A stretch of DNA of 47,773 nt from Desulfovibrio sp. (GTDB lineage Bacteria; Bacillota; Dethiobacteria; DTU022; UBA8154). The stretch's first letter is position 1. Each line of letters begins with the position of its first letter. This document shows, piece after piece, positions 1 through 8,125 of the stretch. The notes beneath the pieces are model-generated. The model saw only the letters and a list, made by a program, of their open reading frames with translations, made no database searches and was not told the origin of the DNA. The translations under genes were made by a program, and so were the position numbers. The DNA lies in assembly GCA_020060185.1 (NCBI GenBank), contig JAGVAS010000147.1, positions 1-47,773 on the forward strand, written 5' to 3'.

Positions 1-207
1 GGGGTAGGCTTTCCCAGGGCCTGCCCCGCTTTTTAAATGGAAAAACCGGGCTGTGGAAGTGTAAGGAGTTTATTTCCCGGGAAATTAACCTGCTTCTGTT
101 TATGATCAGATCTTTTAATTGTATCTCTCTTTAATTTATAATAGGATATAAATAATAATAATAATGTAGTATTTTTTGGAAGGGAGACATTAAGGAGGAG
201 GCCAGAA

Positions 208-549
208 ATGTCCAGAGGGTGGTTGCTGAGGTGGTTCCTTAATATTGCGGGTATTATCCTGGCGGCATACGTTATCAAAGGCTTTGAAGTAACTTTGTTA
301 GGTGCGATTTTCGGGTCTATTACTCTCGGTATTATTAATGCCATAATCAGGCCGGTTGTTATACTGTTAACGCTGCCTATTAATATTGTGACATTGGGGT
401 TATTTACTTTGATCGTAAACGGCCTGATGTTATGGTTGACCAGTACGGTGGTACTGGGTTTTGCCATACAGGGCTTCGGGACGGCTGTTATTTCTGCCCT
501 GGTCTTATCAATTTTTAGTTTTATAATCAGCCTTTTTGTAAAAGACTAG
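208..549 (+). CDS. Four-helix membrane protein, phage holin superfamily IV (PF04020-like)
   Basis: The 113-residue protein is almost entirely hydrophobic, with about four membrane segments (roughly residues 8-23, 28-48, 55-78 and 88-110) and conserved-looking glycines and an 'IIRPVV' stretch after the second helix. This pattern matches the small YvlD/'phage holin family 4' proteins, which are common chromosomal membrane proteins of unknown role and not evidence of a prophage. ATG at 208 follows an AGGAGG at 193-198 with good spacing. It lies 22 bp upstream of menG on the same strand and may be co-transcribed with it. Family assignment is by recognition of the fold pattern; no function is claimed. 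Confidence 0.75.
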   Translation: MSRGWLLRWFLNIAGIILAAYVIKGFEVTLLGAIFGSITLGIINAIIRPVVILLTLPINIVTLGLFTLIVNGLMLWLTSTVVLGFAIQGFGTAVISALVLSIFSFIISLFVKD

Positions 550-571
550 CCTTGTAAAATTCGGCAGGGAT

Positions 572-1303
572 GTGGGATATTTGCAATACGATAATGGAAT
601 GTGCCAGTCAAAAGAACAACGGGTACAGCAAATATTTGACAACATTTATAAAAAGTATGACGTGATGAATTCATTAATCAGTTTTAGATTACATAAAGCC
701 TGGCGCAGGGATATCATAAATAATCTGAAAGTCGAAGAAGGAGCGAAAATACTGGATCTTTGTTGTGGAACAGCGGAATGTACTATCGCCCTGGCCAGGA
801 AAACCGGCCCTGGCGGAAAAGTGTACGGCCTGGATTTCAACGAAAACATGTTAGAGGTTGCCCTGGAGAAAATAGGAAAACAAAAGTTGCAGAACATTGA
901 GCTTCTTTGTGGTAATGCCATGGAGCTGCCTTTTGAAGATAACCAGTTTGATTATGCCACCATCGCTTTTGGTTTACGCAATGTAGCTGATTATATGCAG
1001 GTCTTAAGGGAGATGTATAGAGTTATTAGGCCTGGTGGAAAAGCCGTTTGCCTGGAAACTTCAAGGCCGTCTTTACCTGTTTTTAGACAAGTATCCTATT
1101 TTTATATCCACATGATTGTGCCCCTGCTGGGAAAAATTTTCGCCCGGAATTGTTACAGAGAATATGCCTGGTTAGAAGATTCGACGGCGGTATTTCCGGA
1201 TAGGAAAGAGCTTGCTGAAATGTTTGCTGAAGCAGGGTTTAAGCATGTTCAAGTAAAAGCGTACTGTGGAGGGGTTGCCGTAATGCATCTTGGATATAAG
1301 TAG
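572..1303 (+). CDS. menG: Demethylmenaquinone methyltransferase (MenG/UbiE family)
   Basis: SAM-dependent C-methyltransferase that makes menaquinone from demethylmenaquinone at the cytoplasmic membrane face. The UbiE signature 'YDVMNSLISFRLHKAWRR' is at residues 29-46, the SAM-binding motif I 'LDLCCGT' at 61-67, and 'IAFGLRNV' and 'RVIRPGG' follow at the expected distances. The 243 aa length is normal for the family. The start is uncertain: GTG 572 has GGCAGGGA just upstream but only 1-2 nt spacing, whereas ATG 599 gives an N-terminus more like other MenG proteins but lacks an obvious ribosome site. No other menaquinone gene is in the window. A general UbiE-like methyltransferase is the only alternative. 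Confidence 0.88.
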   Translation: MGYLQYDNGMCQSKEQRVQQIFDNIYKKYDVMNSLISFRLHKAWRRDIINNLKVEEGAKILDLCCGTAECTIALARKTGPGGKVYGLDFNENMLEVALEKIGKQKLQNIELLCGNAMELPFEDNQFDYATIAFGLRNVADYMQVLREMYRVIRPGGKAVCLETSRPSLPVFRQVSYFYIHMIVPLLGKIFARNCYREYAWLEDSTAVFPDRKELAEMFAEAGFKHVQVKAYCGGVAVMHLGYK

Positions 1304-1373
1304 GAAAGGCAATAAACAACCTGTTGCGTTTATTTAAATAACACGGATTAAGCAAACACCCCAGAGCTCGTCC

Positions 1374-1400
1374 GCAGCTTTAACGGCTGCTATTTTTTAT
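1374..1400 (+). terminator. Probable rho-independent terminator after menG
   Basis: A short hairpin (GCAGC at 1374-1378 with GCTGC at 1386-1390, 7-nt loop) is followed at once by TATTTTTTAT. It lies about 70 nt past the menG stop. The stem is short, so the call is moderate. Confidence 0.5.
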
Positions 1401-1498
1401 CCCTTTTTCTTTGGAAAGTTTTCTTAAAAAATGCCTGATGGATGAATATATAGATATTTTTGTAATATTAATTGTACTTAAAAGAGGAGGTAATTCCC

Positions 1499-1912
1499 GT
1501 GAAACCAGAAAAGATGATTAAATATCTTGTTTATGCTCTGGTCTTATTCGGTTTTCTCCTGTCATCCCAGCATGTTATAAAAGAGTTTCGAAGGATGGCC
1601 AGTATAACATATAATACTTATCCATTTATTTATGTTTCTATTTTTAGCTCCATCCTTATGGGGGTGTTAATCGGGCTGGAAGTACTTTTAAAGGAAGCCG
1701 GAAAGGGGGGCAGATGGAAGATTGATGCAGAAAAATTGCTTTTTCTGGGGCTTCCATCCCTGTATTTTACCTTTAAAAGTTTTATTCCGCTGCCGGTTTT
1801 TTCGCGTGCCTTACCTCTTCCCTTTTTGCCGCATGTAAATCCGGAAACAATATCTATTGTCGCAATAATATTGGGTTATGCTCTCGTTACAAGTTTTTAT
1901 AAAAAGGAATAG
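1499..1912 (+). CDS. Hypothetical membrane protein, three to four helices
   Basis: I do not recognise the family. GTG at 1499 is chosen because AGGAGG at 1485-1490 sits 8 nt before it; an in-frame upstream start at 1472 would place the ribosome site inside the gene. The resulting 137 aa protein begins KPEKMIKYL and has hydrophobic segments near residues 7-24, 42-62, 82-97 and 114-130, with a basic C-terminus (FYKKE). It stands alone between the menG terminator and larB. The length and topology would suit a small inner-membrane protein of unknown role. Confidence 0.6.
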   Translation: MKPEKMIKYLVYALVLFGFLLSSQHVIKEFRRMASITYNTYPFIYVSIFSSILMGVLIGLEVLLKEAGKGGRWKIDAEKLLFLGLPSLYFTFKSFIPLPVFSRALPLPFLPHVNPETISIVAIILGYALVTSFYKKE

Positions 1913-2224
1913 AAGATTTAAGTTTTGCCGAAAATTAACCCCCGGCAAAGTAAATCCGAAATTTAGCCTTTATATTTTTTCCATAATGGCAGACCTTATA
2001 CTTACCGGTACCGCCTGAATCCATTTTCTTCTGCTGCGGAAGGGTTTTTCCTCCCGGCGGTTCACCCTTTAAAGCTTTGTATTATAAGCATTAGCCCTGC
2101 AAGCCTTTTCAGCGCTTTACCCCGCTCTTCACCCTTCTTACTTAATAAAAAGGAAGGGTTTCCTTGTTATCCTAAAGAGGGAATTGAGCTTTTATAGAGA
2201 ACATTTATTAAAAAGGGGGTAAGT
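1913..2224. other. Intergenic region before larB
   Basis: About 310 bp with no convincing gene. It holds two small inverted repeats: TTTGCCG/CGGCAAA just after the upstream gene, without a T-run, and ACCCTTC (2131-2137) with GAAGGGT (2153-2159), followed by a weak T-rich stretch. Either may be a weak terminator. The larB ribosome site (AAAAAGGGGG, about 2210-2219) is at its end. I see no recognisable riboswitch here. Confidence 0.4.
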
Positions 2225-3007
2225 TTGGGCTTAATGAACATTGAGTATCTTGTTAAGCTATTGGAAGATTATAAAAATAACATAAAACCGCTGGATAATG
2301 TTCTTAAAGAATTAAAAAAACTACCCTATGAAGACCTGGAATTTGCCAAAGTCGATCACCACCGGGCACTGAGGCAGGGTTTTCCGGAAGTAATATTTTG
2401 CCAGGGTAAAACCATTGAACAAGTAGTAAAAATATTCCAAAACTTAGCTTCGTGCAATTACAATATCCTGGGAACCAGGGCCTCCCGGGATGCTTTTGAA
2501 GCTATACGGCCTTTGTATCCAGCGGCAAAATTTCACGAAATGGCCAGGATCATCAGCCTTATTACTAAAGAGGTCAAAAAGACTTCCCGCAAAATCCTGG
2601 TAATTTCAGCCGGGACTGCCGATATCCCGGTAGCGGAAGAGGCTGCTGTAACAGCCGAAGTTATGGGCCATAATGTGGAAAGGATTTATGATGCCGGGGT
2701 TGCGGGAATACACAGGCTTCTGGCCCACTACGAAAACCTGCATTCCGCAGCGGTAATTATTGTTGTGGCAGGGATGGAAGGGGCCTTGCCCGGCGTAGTG
2801 GGGGGGCTTGTGGATGTGCCGGTTATCGCCGTGCCTACCAGTATAGGGTACGGTGCTAACTTTAACGGGTTATCGGCCTTGCTGACCATGTTGAACAGCT
2901 GTGCCAGCGGAATCGGAGTTGTTAATATTGACAACGGATTTGGTGCGGCTGCCCTGGCAGATGCTATTATCCGCAGCGGTTTAAGAGAAAAGGAGGCAGG
3001 CAGTTGA
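2225..3007 (+). CDS. larB: LarB: pyridinium-3,5-biscarboxylic acid mononucleotide synthase
   Basis: LarB starts nickel-pincer nucleotide synthesis: it carboxylates nicotinic acid adenine dinucleotide and releases AMP, giving the biscarboxylated pyridinium mononucleotide. The C-terminal half resembles PurE (AIR carboxylase), with 'ISAGTADIPVAEEA', 'DAGVAGIHRLL', 'VAGMEGALPGVVGG' and 'VPTSIGYG' in the usual order, and the 260 aa length is normal. TTG at 2225 is preferred over ATG 2234 because the GGGGG ribosome site is about 6 nt upstream. The stop overlaps the larE start by 4 nt (TTGA), so the two are translationally coupled. The family is known from the lactate racemase cofactor system; neither larA nor larC is in the window. 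Confidence 0.9.
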   Translation: MGLMNIEYLVKLLEDYKNNIKPLDNVLKELKKLPYEDLEFAKVDHHRALRQGFPEVIFCQGKTIEQVVKIFQNLASCNYNILGTRASRDAFEAIRPLYPAAKFHEMARIISLITKEVKKTSRKILVISAGTADIPVAEEAAVTAEVMGHNVERIYDAGVAGIHRLLAHYENLHSAAVIIVVAGMEGALPGVVGGLVDVPVIAVPTSIGYGANFNGLSALLTMLNSCASGIGVVNIDNGFGAAALADAIIRSGLREKEAGS

Positions 3008-3825
3008 CGGACAGAAAGGAGAAAATGTTAAAACTCAGGGAATTACTGGCCGGTTGCGGAGGAGCTGTGATCGCTTACTCCGGTGGAGTAGACAGTACTT
3101 TTTTGGCCAGGGTGGCCCATGAAGTGCTGGGAGAACGGGTTCTGGCGGTAACGGCATTTTCAGAAACCTACCCGGACCATGAACAAAAAGCAGCCCTGGA
3201 GACGGCCCAACAGCTGGGGCTGCCACACCTGACCATTTATACGGATGAACTGGCAAATGAACAATTTGCAGCCAACCCGCCTGAACGTTGTTATTTTTGC
3301 AAGAAAGAATTATTCGGCAAGCTCCTGGATATTGCAAGGAAACATGGGCTTGCCTGTGTACTGGATGGGGCGAATTATGATGATCAATTCGATTTCCGCC
3401 CTGGTATGCAGGCTGCCCGGGAACTGGGGATAAGGAGCCCTTTAAAAGAAGCCGGGCTTACCAAAGAAGATATCCGGGAACTTTCCAGGGAAATGGGCCT
3501 TCCTACGTGGGATAAACCTTCTTTGGCCTGCCTGTCCTCTCGTTTTCCCTACGGGGAGCGTATAACCAGGGAAAAGTTAAGCAGGGTAAGAGAGGCGGAG
3601 GATTACCTTCGCTCCACTGGTATAAATGTATTAAGGGTAAGACACCACGGAAATATAGCCCGCATTGAGGTAACTTATGATGATTTTCCCAGGATAATAG
3701 GCGCAGCTGGTAAAATTGTAGAACAGCTGAAAGCATTTGGTTATAACTATGTAACCCTGGATCTCCAGGGTTTCCGTTCAGGAAGTATGAATGAGGTTTT
3801 AGATGTAACTTCAGCAGAATCGTGA
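3004..3825 (+). CDS. larE: LarE: ATP-dependent sulfur transferase for the nickel-pincer cofactor
   Basis: LarE adenylates the LarB product and inserts sulfur to make the bisthiocarboxylate that later binds nickel. The PP-loop 'SGGVDS' is at residues 26-31, followed by the LarE-typical 'SSRFPYGERIT' and C-terminal 'LDLQGFRSGSMN'. Cysteines are present at 96 and 99 (in 'RCYFCKK') as well as 176 (in 'LACLSS'). Cys176 corresponds to the sacrificial cysteine of the Lactobacillus enzyme. The added CxxC suggests the class that carries a [4Fe-4S] cluster and can turn over, which is an inference from family knowledge. TTG start at 3004 overlaps the larB stop, with AAGGAGG upstream. Confidence 0.9.
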   Translation: MTDRKEKMLKLRELLAGCGGAVIAYSGGVDSTFLARVAHEVLGERVLAVTAFSETYPDHEQKAALETAQQLGLPHLTIYTDELANEQFAANPPERCYFCKKELFGKLLDIARKHGLACVLDGANYDDQFDFRPGMQAARELGIRSPLKEAGLTKEDIRELSREMGLPTWDKPSLACLSSRFPYGERITREKLSRVREAEDYLRSTGINVLRVRHHGNIARIEVTYDDFPRIIGAAGKIVEQLKAFGYNYVTLDLQGFRSGSMNEVLDVTSAES

Positions 3826-3951
3826 TAAAAATACAACATAAATAGACCATAAATATCCCCGGTGGGAAATGGAAAATTTGTTCTTTATTTGTTAACTATT
3901 ATAGGATAGACAACTGGATCGCTTTTTAATGCTGTTAATCGCCAGAAGCTA

Positions 3952-3991
3952 TTGACAAGTCTTTAAAAGTACGGTAAAAAGTAAATATAAT
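3952..3991 (+). promoter_or_regulatory. Probable sigma-A promoter of the first trp operon
   Basis: TTGACA at 3952-3957 is followed 17 nt later by TAAAAA (3975-3980). A perfect TATAAT also occurs at 3986-3991 but has no good -35. Either would start transcription just ahead of T-box stem I. Confidence 0.55.
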
Positions 3992-4020
3992 TTTTTGTAG
4001 TTCAAGTATGGTTAATAACA

Positions 4021-4301
4021 GTGAACGAGACTAGTAGCCCTCAAGCGGAGGTCCAGAGAGCCGGGGGAGGTGGAAGCCCGGTCCTAGCGCAGGTGGTGAA
4101 TGGACTCGAGAGTTGCAAAGACGAAAGGTGAAACCTGAGTAGTTTTTGCCGGAGTGAGCACCGTTAGCAGAGCTCAGGGTATCGTCCTCGGAAAGCCTGG
4201 GCCGTACCTGAAGGAGATGCCGGTGACTTTTGTTTTGCCGGCAATTAAGGTGGCACCGCGGAAGCAAGCCTCTCGCCCTTATTTGGGCAAGAGGCTTTTT
4301 A
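4021..4301 (+). promoter_or_regulatory. T-box riboswitch, Trp specifier
   Basis: Stem I carries the usual AGAGAGCC...GGTGGAAGCCC distal elements (about 4055-4080), and the specifier loop reads GAA-TGG-AC with TGG at 4101-4103, the tryptophan codon. The T-box core AAGGTGGCACCGCGGAAGC is at 4247-4265. Its TGGC would pair with a tRNA ending GCCA, and bacterial tRNA-Trp has G as discriminator base, so the two sites agree. Uncharged tRNA-Trp should stabilise the antiterminator and let transcription enter the trp genes downstream. Confidence 0.93.
4266..4300 (+). terminator. Terminator of the first Trp T-box
   Basis: AAGCCTCTCGCCC (4266-4278) pairs with GGGCAAGAGGCTT (4285-4297), with one C-A mismatch, and a T-run follows. 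Its left side competes with the T-box antiterminator. Confidence 0.88.
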
Positions 4302-4322
4302 ATTTTAAAAGGAGGAATTGTT

Positions 4323-4439
4323 ATGTTTTTACTTCTTAATCAATGGGCCTGGCCCGTAAGGGCCTGTGAAAAAAATTGTTTTACCGTAAATCGCAGAGAT
4401 TTTAGAATAAACCTGAACCCCAAAGAAGGGAGAATGTAG
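4323..4439 (+). CDS. Putative trp leader peptide with two Trp codons (38 aa)
   Basis: A small ORF lies between the T-box terminator and trpD. It has the best ribosome site in the area (AAAGGAGG at 4308-4315, 7 nt from ATG 4323). The peptide starts MFLLLNQWAWPVRAC, with tryptophan codons 8 and 10 at 4344-4346 and 4350-4352. GGCCC (4351-4355) and GGGCC (4360-4364) can form a hairpin with a GTAA loop over the codons just after the second Trp. The stop (4437-4439) is 3 nt before the trpD start, so a ribosome ending here covers the trpD ribosome site. This resembles the T-box plus Trp-leader arrangement of the Bacillus anti-TRAP operon. Expression and function are inferred. Confidence 0.5.
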   Translation: MFLLLNQWAWPVRACEKNCFTVNRRDFRINLNPKEGRM

Positions 4440-4442
4440 ACC

Positions 4443-5477
4443 ATGAAAGACATTTTACAGAAAATATCCAGAGGGCAAGAGCTGGGCCAATCTGAAATAG
4501 ATGACCTGATCTTTGGTATCAAAGAAGATCGTTTTTCCCAAACACAAATAGCAGGATTTCTGATGGCTCTCCTGATGAAAGGCCCTACAACCGGTGAGAT
4601 AGTCGCTATTGCCAGGGCCATGCGGAAAGCCTGTATTCCCATCAGCCCAAGAATTAATGCTGAATTGACCGATACCTGTGGGACAGGTGGCGGGCTTACC
4701 ACTTACAATGTCAGTAGCGCCAATGCACTGCTTTCAGCTGCCGCCGGCGTTAAGATTGCCAAGCACGGTTCTCGTTCTATTTCCGCTTCTTCGGGAAGCG
4801 CTGACGTTTTGGAAGCGCTGGGAATAGAAGTGGAGTTAGAACCCGGCCAGGCGGAAATGCTTATCGAAGAAGTTGGTTTTTCTTTCCTCTATGCCCCTCT
4901 TTTTCATCCGGTGATGATGAAAGTGTTTGCTCCGGAAAATGACCTGGGCATCAAAACCATTTTCTTTACCATCATCGGCCCCCTCATAAACCCTGCCAAT
5001 GCCAAAAGACATGTTCTCGGTGTTTACCAGCCCCAGCTGGTAGAACAGGTGGCCGAGGTAATAGCAGAGCTGGATTTTACCCATGCCATGGTTATTTACG
5101 GCCTTGATGGGGTTGACGAGATTTCACTTCTGGGAGAAACCAAAATAGCGGAAATTAAAGAAGGAAAGATAAAAAATTATACTATTACCCCGGAAGAATT
5201 TGGTATGAACCGCTGTACCATAGATCAGATCCAGGGGGGAAACCCTGAGTCCAACGCCAGGACTATTCTGGATATATTTAACGGGAAAGAGAAGGGCCCC
5301 AAACGGGATATGCTGCTGCTGAATGCGGGGGCTACGCTGGTGGTTGCAGGTAAGGCTTCTTCTCTGCACGAGGGAATAGCACAGGCTCAGGAGACTTTGG
5401 ATTCCGGTCAAGCTATGGCCAAGCTCATGGAGATTCGCAGTAGATCCCGGGAATTAAAGGGGGTAAGCGTGGGTTGA
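4443..5477 (+). CDS. trpD: Divergent anthranilate phosphoribosyltransferase (TrpD paralogue)
   Basis: By family this transfers phosphoribosyl from PRPP to anthranilate. The 344 aa protein has the TrpD fold order: N-terminal helices, glycine loop, 'GSADVLEALG', the Mg-binding 'GVDEI' and C-terminal 'LLNAGATL'. Several usually invariant motifs are altered. The PRPP loop GTGGDG is GTGGGL (80-85), KHGNR is KHGSR (107-111), and the anthranilate-side segment, usually with arginines and 'RTIFNxLGP', reads 'ENDLGIKTIFFTIIGP'. The canonical copy at 23255 keeps all of these. ATG 4443 has GGGAG upstream and is coupled to the leader ORF; the end overlaps the next gene by 4 nt. Altered specificity, lowered activity or a regulatory role are all possible. 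Confidence 0.8.
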   Translation: MKDILQKISRGQELGQSEIDDLIFGIKEDRFSQTQIAGFLMALLMKGPTTGEIVAIARAMRKACIPISPRINAELTDTCGTGGGLTTYNVSSANALLSAAAGVKIAKHGSRSISASSGSADVLEALGIEVELEPGQAEMLIEEVGFSFLYAPLFHPVMMKVFAPENDLGIKTIFFTIIGPLINPANAKRHVLGVYQPQLVEQVAEVIAELDFTHAMVIYGLDGVDEISLLGETKIAEIKEGKIKNYTITPEEFGMNRCTIDQIQGGNPESNARTILDIFNGKEKGPKRDMLLLNAGATLVVAGKASSLHEGIAQAQETLDSGQAMAKLMEIRSRSRELKGVSVG

Positions 5478-6223
5478 ACCTGCCGGAGTCTATAAGGCTT
5501 GCTCGATCCAGGGGGGTAGTCCCCATTGTTGCCGAGATAAAAAGGTTAATTCCCAAACTGGCAGCCGAGTATGGCCGGCCCCGCGATGAGCGGGAGGCCG
5601 GCCAGCTGGCCAGTTTGTACCAAACAGGTGGAGCTGCCGGGATTTCCCTTGTTACGGAACAGCAGCATTTTGGTGGAGAGCCCGAAAAAGACGTTCCTGC
5701 AGTCCTGCAGGCCACCTCTTTGCCCTTGCTTATCAAGGATTTTATCCTGGATTCCGCCAGGGTAGACTTTTATGCAGGGATTCTTGGAGGAATTGACCCC
5801 AGTTTTACCCGGAGGGCAACCTTGCTTCTTCATGCCCATATGCTTGGCGAGCAGCTCCCTGCCATGCTGGGGTACGTTTATTCCTGCGGGATGCACGCTC
5901 TCATTGAAACAAGGGGACCGCAAGATCTCCATTACCTGAGCAGGCTGGGTAGAAGAGCGCTAATGGTTGGCATAAATAACAAAAATATTGACGAGCTGGA
6001 AATGGGGAAAGATCAGGTACGCATAACTCCGGAGATTATCGCCGGCTACCGTGAGATGATAGGAGATGCTGTCATAATAAGCCAGAGCGCCCACCGGAGC
6101 ACGGCGGATATACGGCGTTCAATAGAGGCTGGAGCTGATGCGGTGCTGGTCGGTACCGCCTTAATGCTCTCCCGGGATCCTGCCGGGACGGTTTCCTCTT
6201 TTGTGCGGGCCGGAGGGGGTTAA
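5474..6223 (+). CDS. trpC: Divergent indole-3-glycerol phosphate synthase-like protein (TrpC paralogue)
   Basis: A TIM-barrel protein of 249 aa that lacks the N-terminal extension of normal IGPS (about 45 residues before 'AEIK'). It keeps E21 and K23 in 'VAEIK', K88 in 'LIKDF', E145 in 'LIETRG' and the 'GINN' motif (166-169). However, the invariant 'SPS' after AEIK is gone (RLIPKL), and the late catalytic glutamate in 'SESGI' is glutamine (Q204, 'SQSAH'). The normal copy at 24297 has 'AEIKKASPS' and 'SESGI'. TTG 5474 overlaps the trpD-like stop (TTGA) with GGGGG upstream. It may be a slow or re-purposed IGPS, or an inactive partner; the operon position next to trpF-like and trpBA supports a role on the Trp route. 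Confidence 0.7.
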   Translation: MNLPESIRLARSRGVVPIVAEIKRLIPKLAAEYGRPRDEREAGQLASLYQTGGAAGISLVTEQQHFGGEPEKDVPAVLQATSLPLLIKDFILDSARVDFYAGILGGIDPSFTRRATLLLHAHMLGEQLPAMLGYVYSCGMHALIETRGPQDLHYLSRLGRRALMVGINNKNIDELEMGKDQVRITPEIIAGYREMIGDAVIISQSAHRSTADIRRSIEAGADAVLVGTALMLSRDPAGTVSSFVRAGGG

Positions 6224-6224
6224 A

Positions 6225-6893
6225 ATGACCAGGGTGATGCTTTGTGGCAGCAGAAATGCTGGAGATATTCGCTTGATGGTGGAGGAGGGGGCCGATGCTA
6301 TCGGATTGATTACTGAGGTGAGGCAGGAAATCTCCTGCCGGCTTTCCCTTAAAGAGGCCCGGCATCTCTGTACCCTTATTCCACCTATGATATCCGGGAT
6401 CCTTATTCTTACCGAGGAACGGGAAGAAGAGGTATACCGAATGGTAAGATACGTTTGTCCCGATGCGGTGCAGCTGCATGGATTCAATACCCCTGAGGAT
6501 GTTGCTTTTCTGAGGAGGAAACTTAATAGCAAGATTATCAAAACCCTTCATTTCCAGGATGGTTGTATGGCAGAAGGAGGCAATCCTGAAGGCGTTGCCC
6601 TGGAGTACTTAAAAGCCGGGGCAGATGCTATCTTGCTGGACACTTACGGTGAAAGCAAATATGGATCGACCGGCAGGACCTTTGACTGGGATACTGCACG
6701 CCGTATAAGGGACGTGCTCTGGCCCAGGCCTCTTATTCTTGCCGGTGGTTTACATGTGGATAATGTGGCAGTGGCGTTGAGAGCAGTGCAGCCGTATGCA
6801 GTTGATGCCTTTAGTGCCGTCACTTCGGAAGGAAAACTGGATAGGGCAAAGGTACGGGATTTTATGGCAGCGGTAAGGCGATGCCAGCGGTAA
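6225..6893 (+). CDS. trpF: Divergent phosphoribosylanthranilate isomerase (TrpF paralogue)
   Basis: By family this isomerises phosphoribosylanthranilate by Amadori rearrangement. The 222 aa barrel retains the base Cys7 ('LCG') and the acid Asp in 'ILLDTYGES', plus 'VQLHG', 'TFDWD' and '[10 protein letters not shown]'. Departures from the norm are loss of the basic residue in K(I/V)CG (here MLCG), a changed 'SSPRxV' loop, GGTG to GSTG, and the phosphate-binding 'VDVSSGVE' changed to '[11 protein letters not shown]'. The copy at 25087 is canonical in all of these. ATG 6225 is chosen over an in-frame start at 6201 because GGAGGGGG lies 8-12 nt upstream and it begins 2 nt past the trpC-like stop. 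It is likely to act with the two genes before it. Confidence 0.72.
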   Translation: MTRVMLCGSRNAGDIRLMVEEGADAIGLITEVRQEISCRLSLKEARHLCTLIPPMISGILILTEEREEEVYRMVRYVCPDAVQLHGFNTPEDVAFLRRKLNSKIIKTLHFQDGCMAEGGNPEGVALEYLKAGADAILLDTYGESKYGSTGRTFDWDTARRIRDVLWPRPLILAGGLHVDNVAVALRAVQPYAVDAFSAVTSEGKLDRAKVRDFMAAVRRCQR

Positions 6894-6937
6894 TGGGGAA
6901 GTTTTTTCAAAACAGCAAAAGACAGGAGTGCATGCGC

Positions 6938-8125
6938 ATGGTACCGGATGAACGGGGTTATTTTGGAGAATTTGGCGGACGGTTTGTCCCCGAAGTGTTA
7001 ATTCCCGCCCTGGAAGAACTTACGGAGGCGTACCGGTGGGCCAAAGAAGATCCCGCCTTTCAGGAAGAACTTCACTGCTTATCAAGGTTCTGGTCGGGAC
7101 GCCCCACACCTCTTTATGAGGCGAAGCGCCTTAGCGAACTGCGGGGAGGCGCCCGCATTTACCTGAAACGGGAAGATCTTTTGCATACAGGAGCGCACAA
7201 GATCAACAATGCTTTAGGACAGGGGCTGCTGGCCAAAAAGATAGGGAAAAAACGCCTGGTGGCCGAAACAGGGGCTGGACAGCACGGTGTGGCTGTTGCC
7301 GCAGCCTCTGCCCTGCTGGGACTGCAATGTGTTGTTTATATGGGGGAAGAGGATGTTTACAGGCAGGCTCCCAACGTCAATCGCATGCAGCTTCTGGGGG
7401 CGGAAGTAAAAGCTGTTACCAGCGGAAGCAAAACCCTCAAAGATGCAATTAATGAAGCTATCCGCGACTGGGTGACTAATGTAAAGAGCACTTACTACCT
7501 GTTGGGTTCAGCTGTGGGACCGCATCCCTATCCCTTGATGGTACGGGAGTTCCAGGCAGTTATCGGGAGAGAAGCAAGGGAGCAGGTGCTGGCGTTAAGG
7601 GGCGCTTTGCCCGATTATGTTATAGCCTGTGTAGGCGGAGGTTCCAATGCGATAGGGATATTTTATCCTTTTTTAAACGATGTTCAGGTCAAGCTGGTAG
7701 GTGTGGAGGCGGGTGGCCAGGGGCTTGATAGCGGTAAACACGCTGCTTCCCTGGCGGCAGGAAAAGTTGGGGTGCTGCACGGGGCAAAGTCTTTTGTATT
7801 GCAGAATAAGGCCGGTCAGATTCAAGCCACTCACAGTATTTCCGCCGGACTGGATTACCCCGGCGTAGGCCCGGAACACAGTTATCTGAAAAATACCGGC
7901 CGTGCTCAATACGTGGTTGTGGAGGACAGTCAGGCTCTTCAGGCTTTCATGCTTCTCAGCAACACGGAGGGGATTATACCAGCTCTGGAGCCTGCTCATG
8001 CCATCGCTTATGCCCTTAACCTGGCCGGCTCCCTGGAGCAGGATCAGGCCATTGTCGTTAATCTCTCCGGCCGTGGAGACAAGGATATGGAGATCGTGAG
8101 CAAAATGCTGGAGGTGAAGCAATGA
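6938..8125 (+). CDS. trpB: Tryptophan synthase beta chain
   Basis: PLP enzyme that condenses indole with serine. 'GRPTPLYEA', the PLP lysine in 'HKINN', the catalytic glutamate in 'AETGAGQHG', the phosphate-binding 'GGGSNA' and '[14 protein letters not shown]' are all intact, so this looks fully active. ATG 6938 is preferred: AGGAG at 6924-6928 lies 9 nt upstream and the protein then begins [16 protein letters not shown] as in other TrpB1 proteins; the longer ORF from 6881 overlaps trpF. Length 395 aa is normal. Its stop overlaps trpA (ATGA). This is the only trpB in the window, so the trpEGDCF operon must rely on it. Confidence 0.96.
   Translation: MVPDERGYFGEFGGRFVPEVLIPALEELTEAYRWAKEDPAFQEELHCLSRFWSGRPTPLYEAKRLSELRGGARIYLKREDLLHTGAHKINNALGQGLLAKKIGKKRLVAETGAGQHGVAVAAASALLGLQCVVYMGEEDVYRQAPNVNRMQLLGAEVKAVTSGSKTLKDAINEAIRDWVTNVKSTYYLLGSAVGPHPYPLMVREFQAVIGREAREQVLALRGALPDYVIACVGGGSNAIGIFYPFLNDVQVKLVGVEAGGQGLDSGKHAASLAAGKVGVLHGAKSFVLQNKAGQIQATHSISAGLDYPGVGPEHSYLKNTGRAQYVVVEDSQALQAFMLLSNTEGIIPALEPAHAIAYALNLAGSLEQDQAIVVNLSGRGDKDMEIVSKMLEVKQ

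Noticed and set aside
33-467. Minus-strand ORF of 144 codons at the left edge
   Set aside because: It is the antisense of the PF04020 gene, has no ribosome site and no recognisable protein features.
208-549. Holin-like gene as a sign of a prophage
   Set aside because: PF04020 proteins are common chromosomal membrane proteins, and no other phage gene is nearby.
4154-4339. Plus-strand ORF inside the first Trp T-box
   Set aside because: It reads through the conserved T-box core and terminator; the RNA structure explains the sequence.
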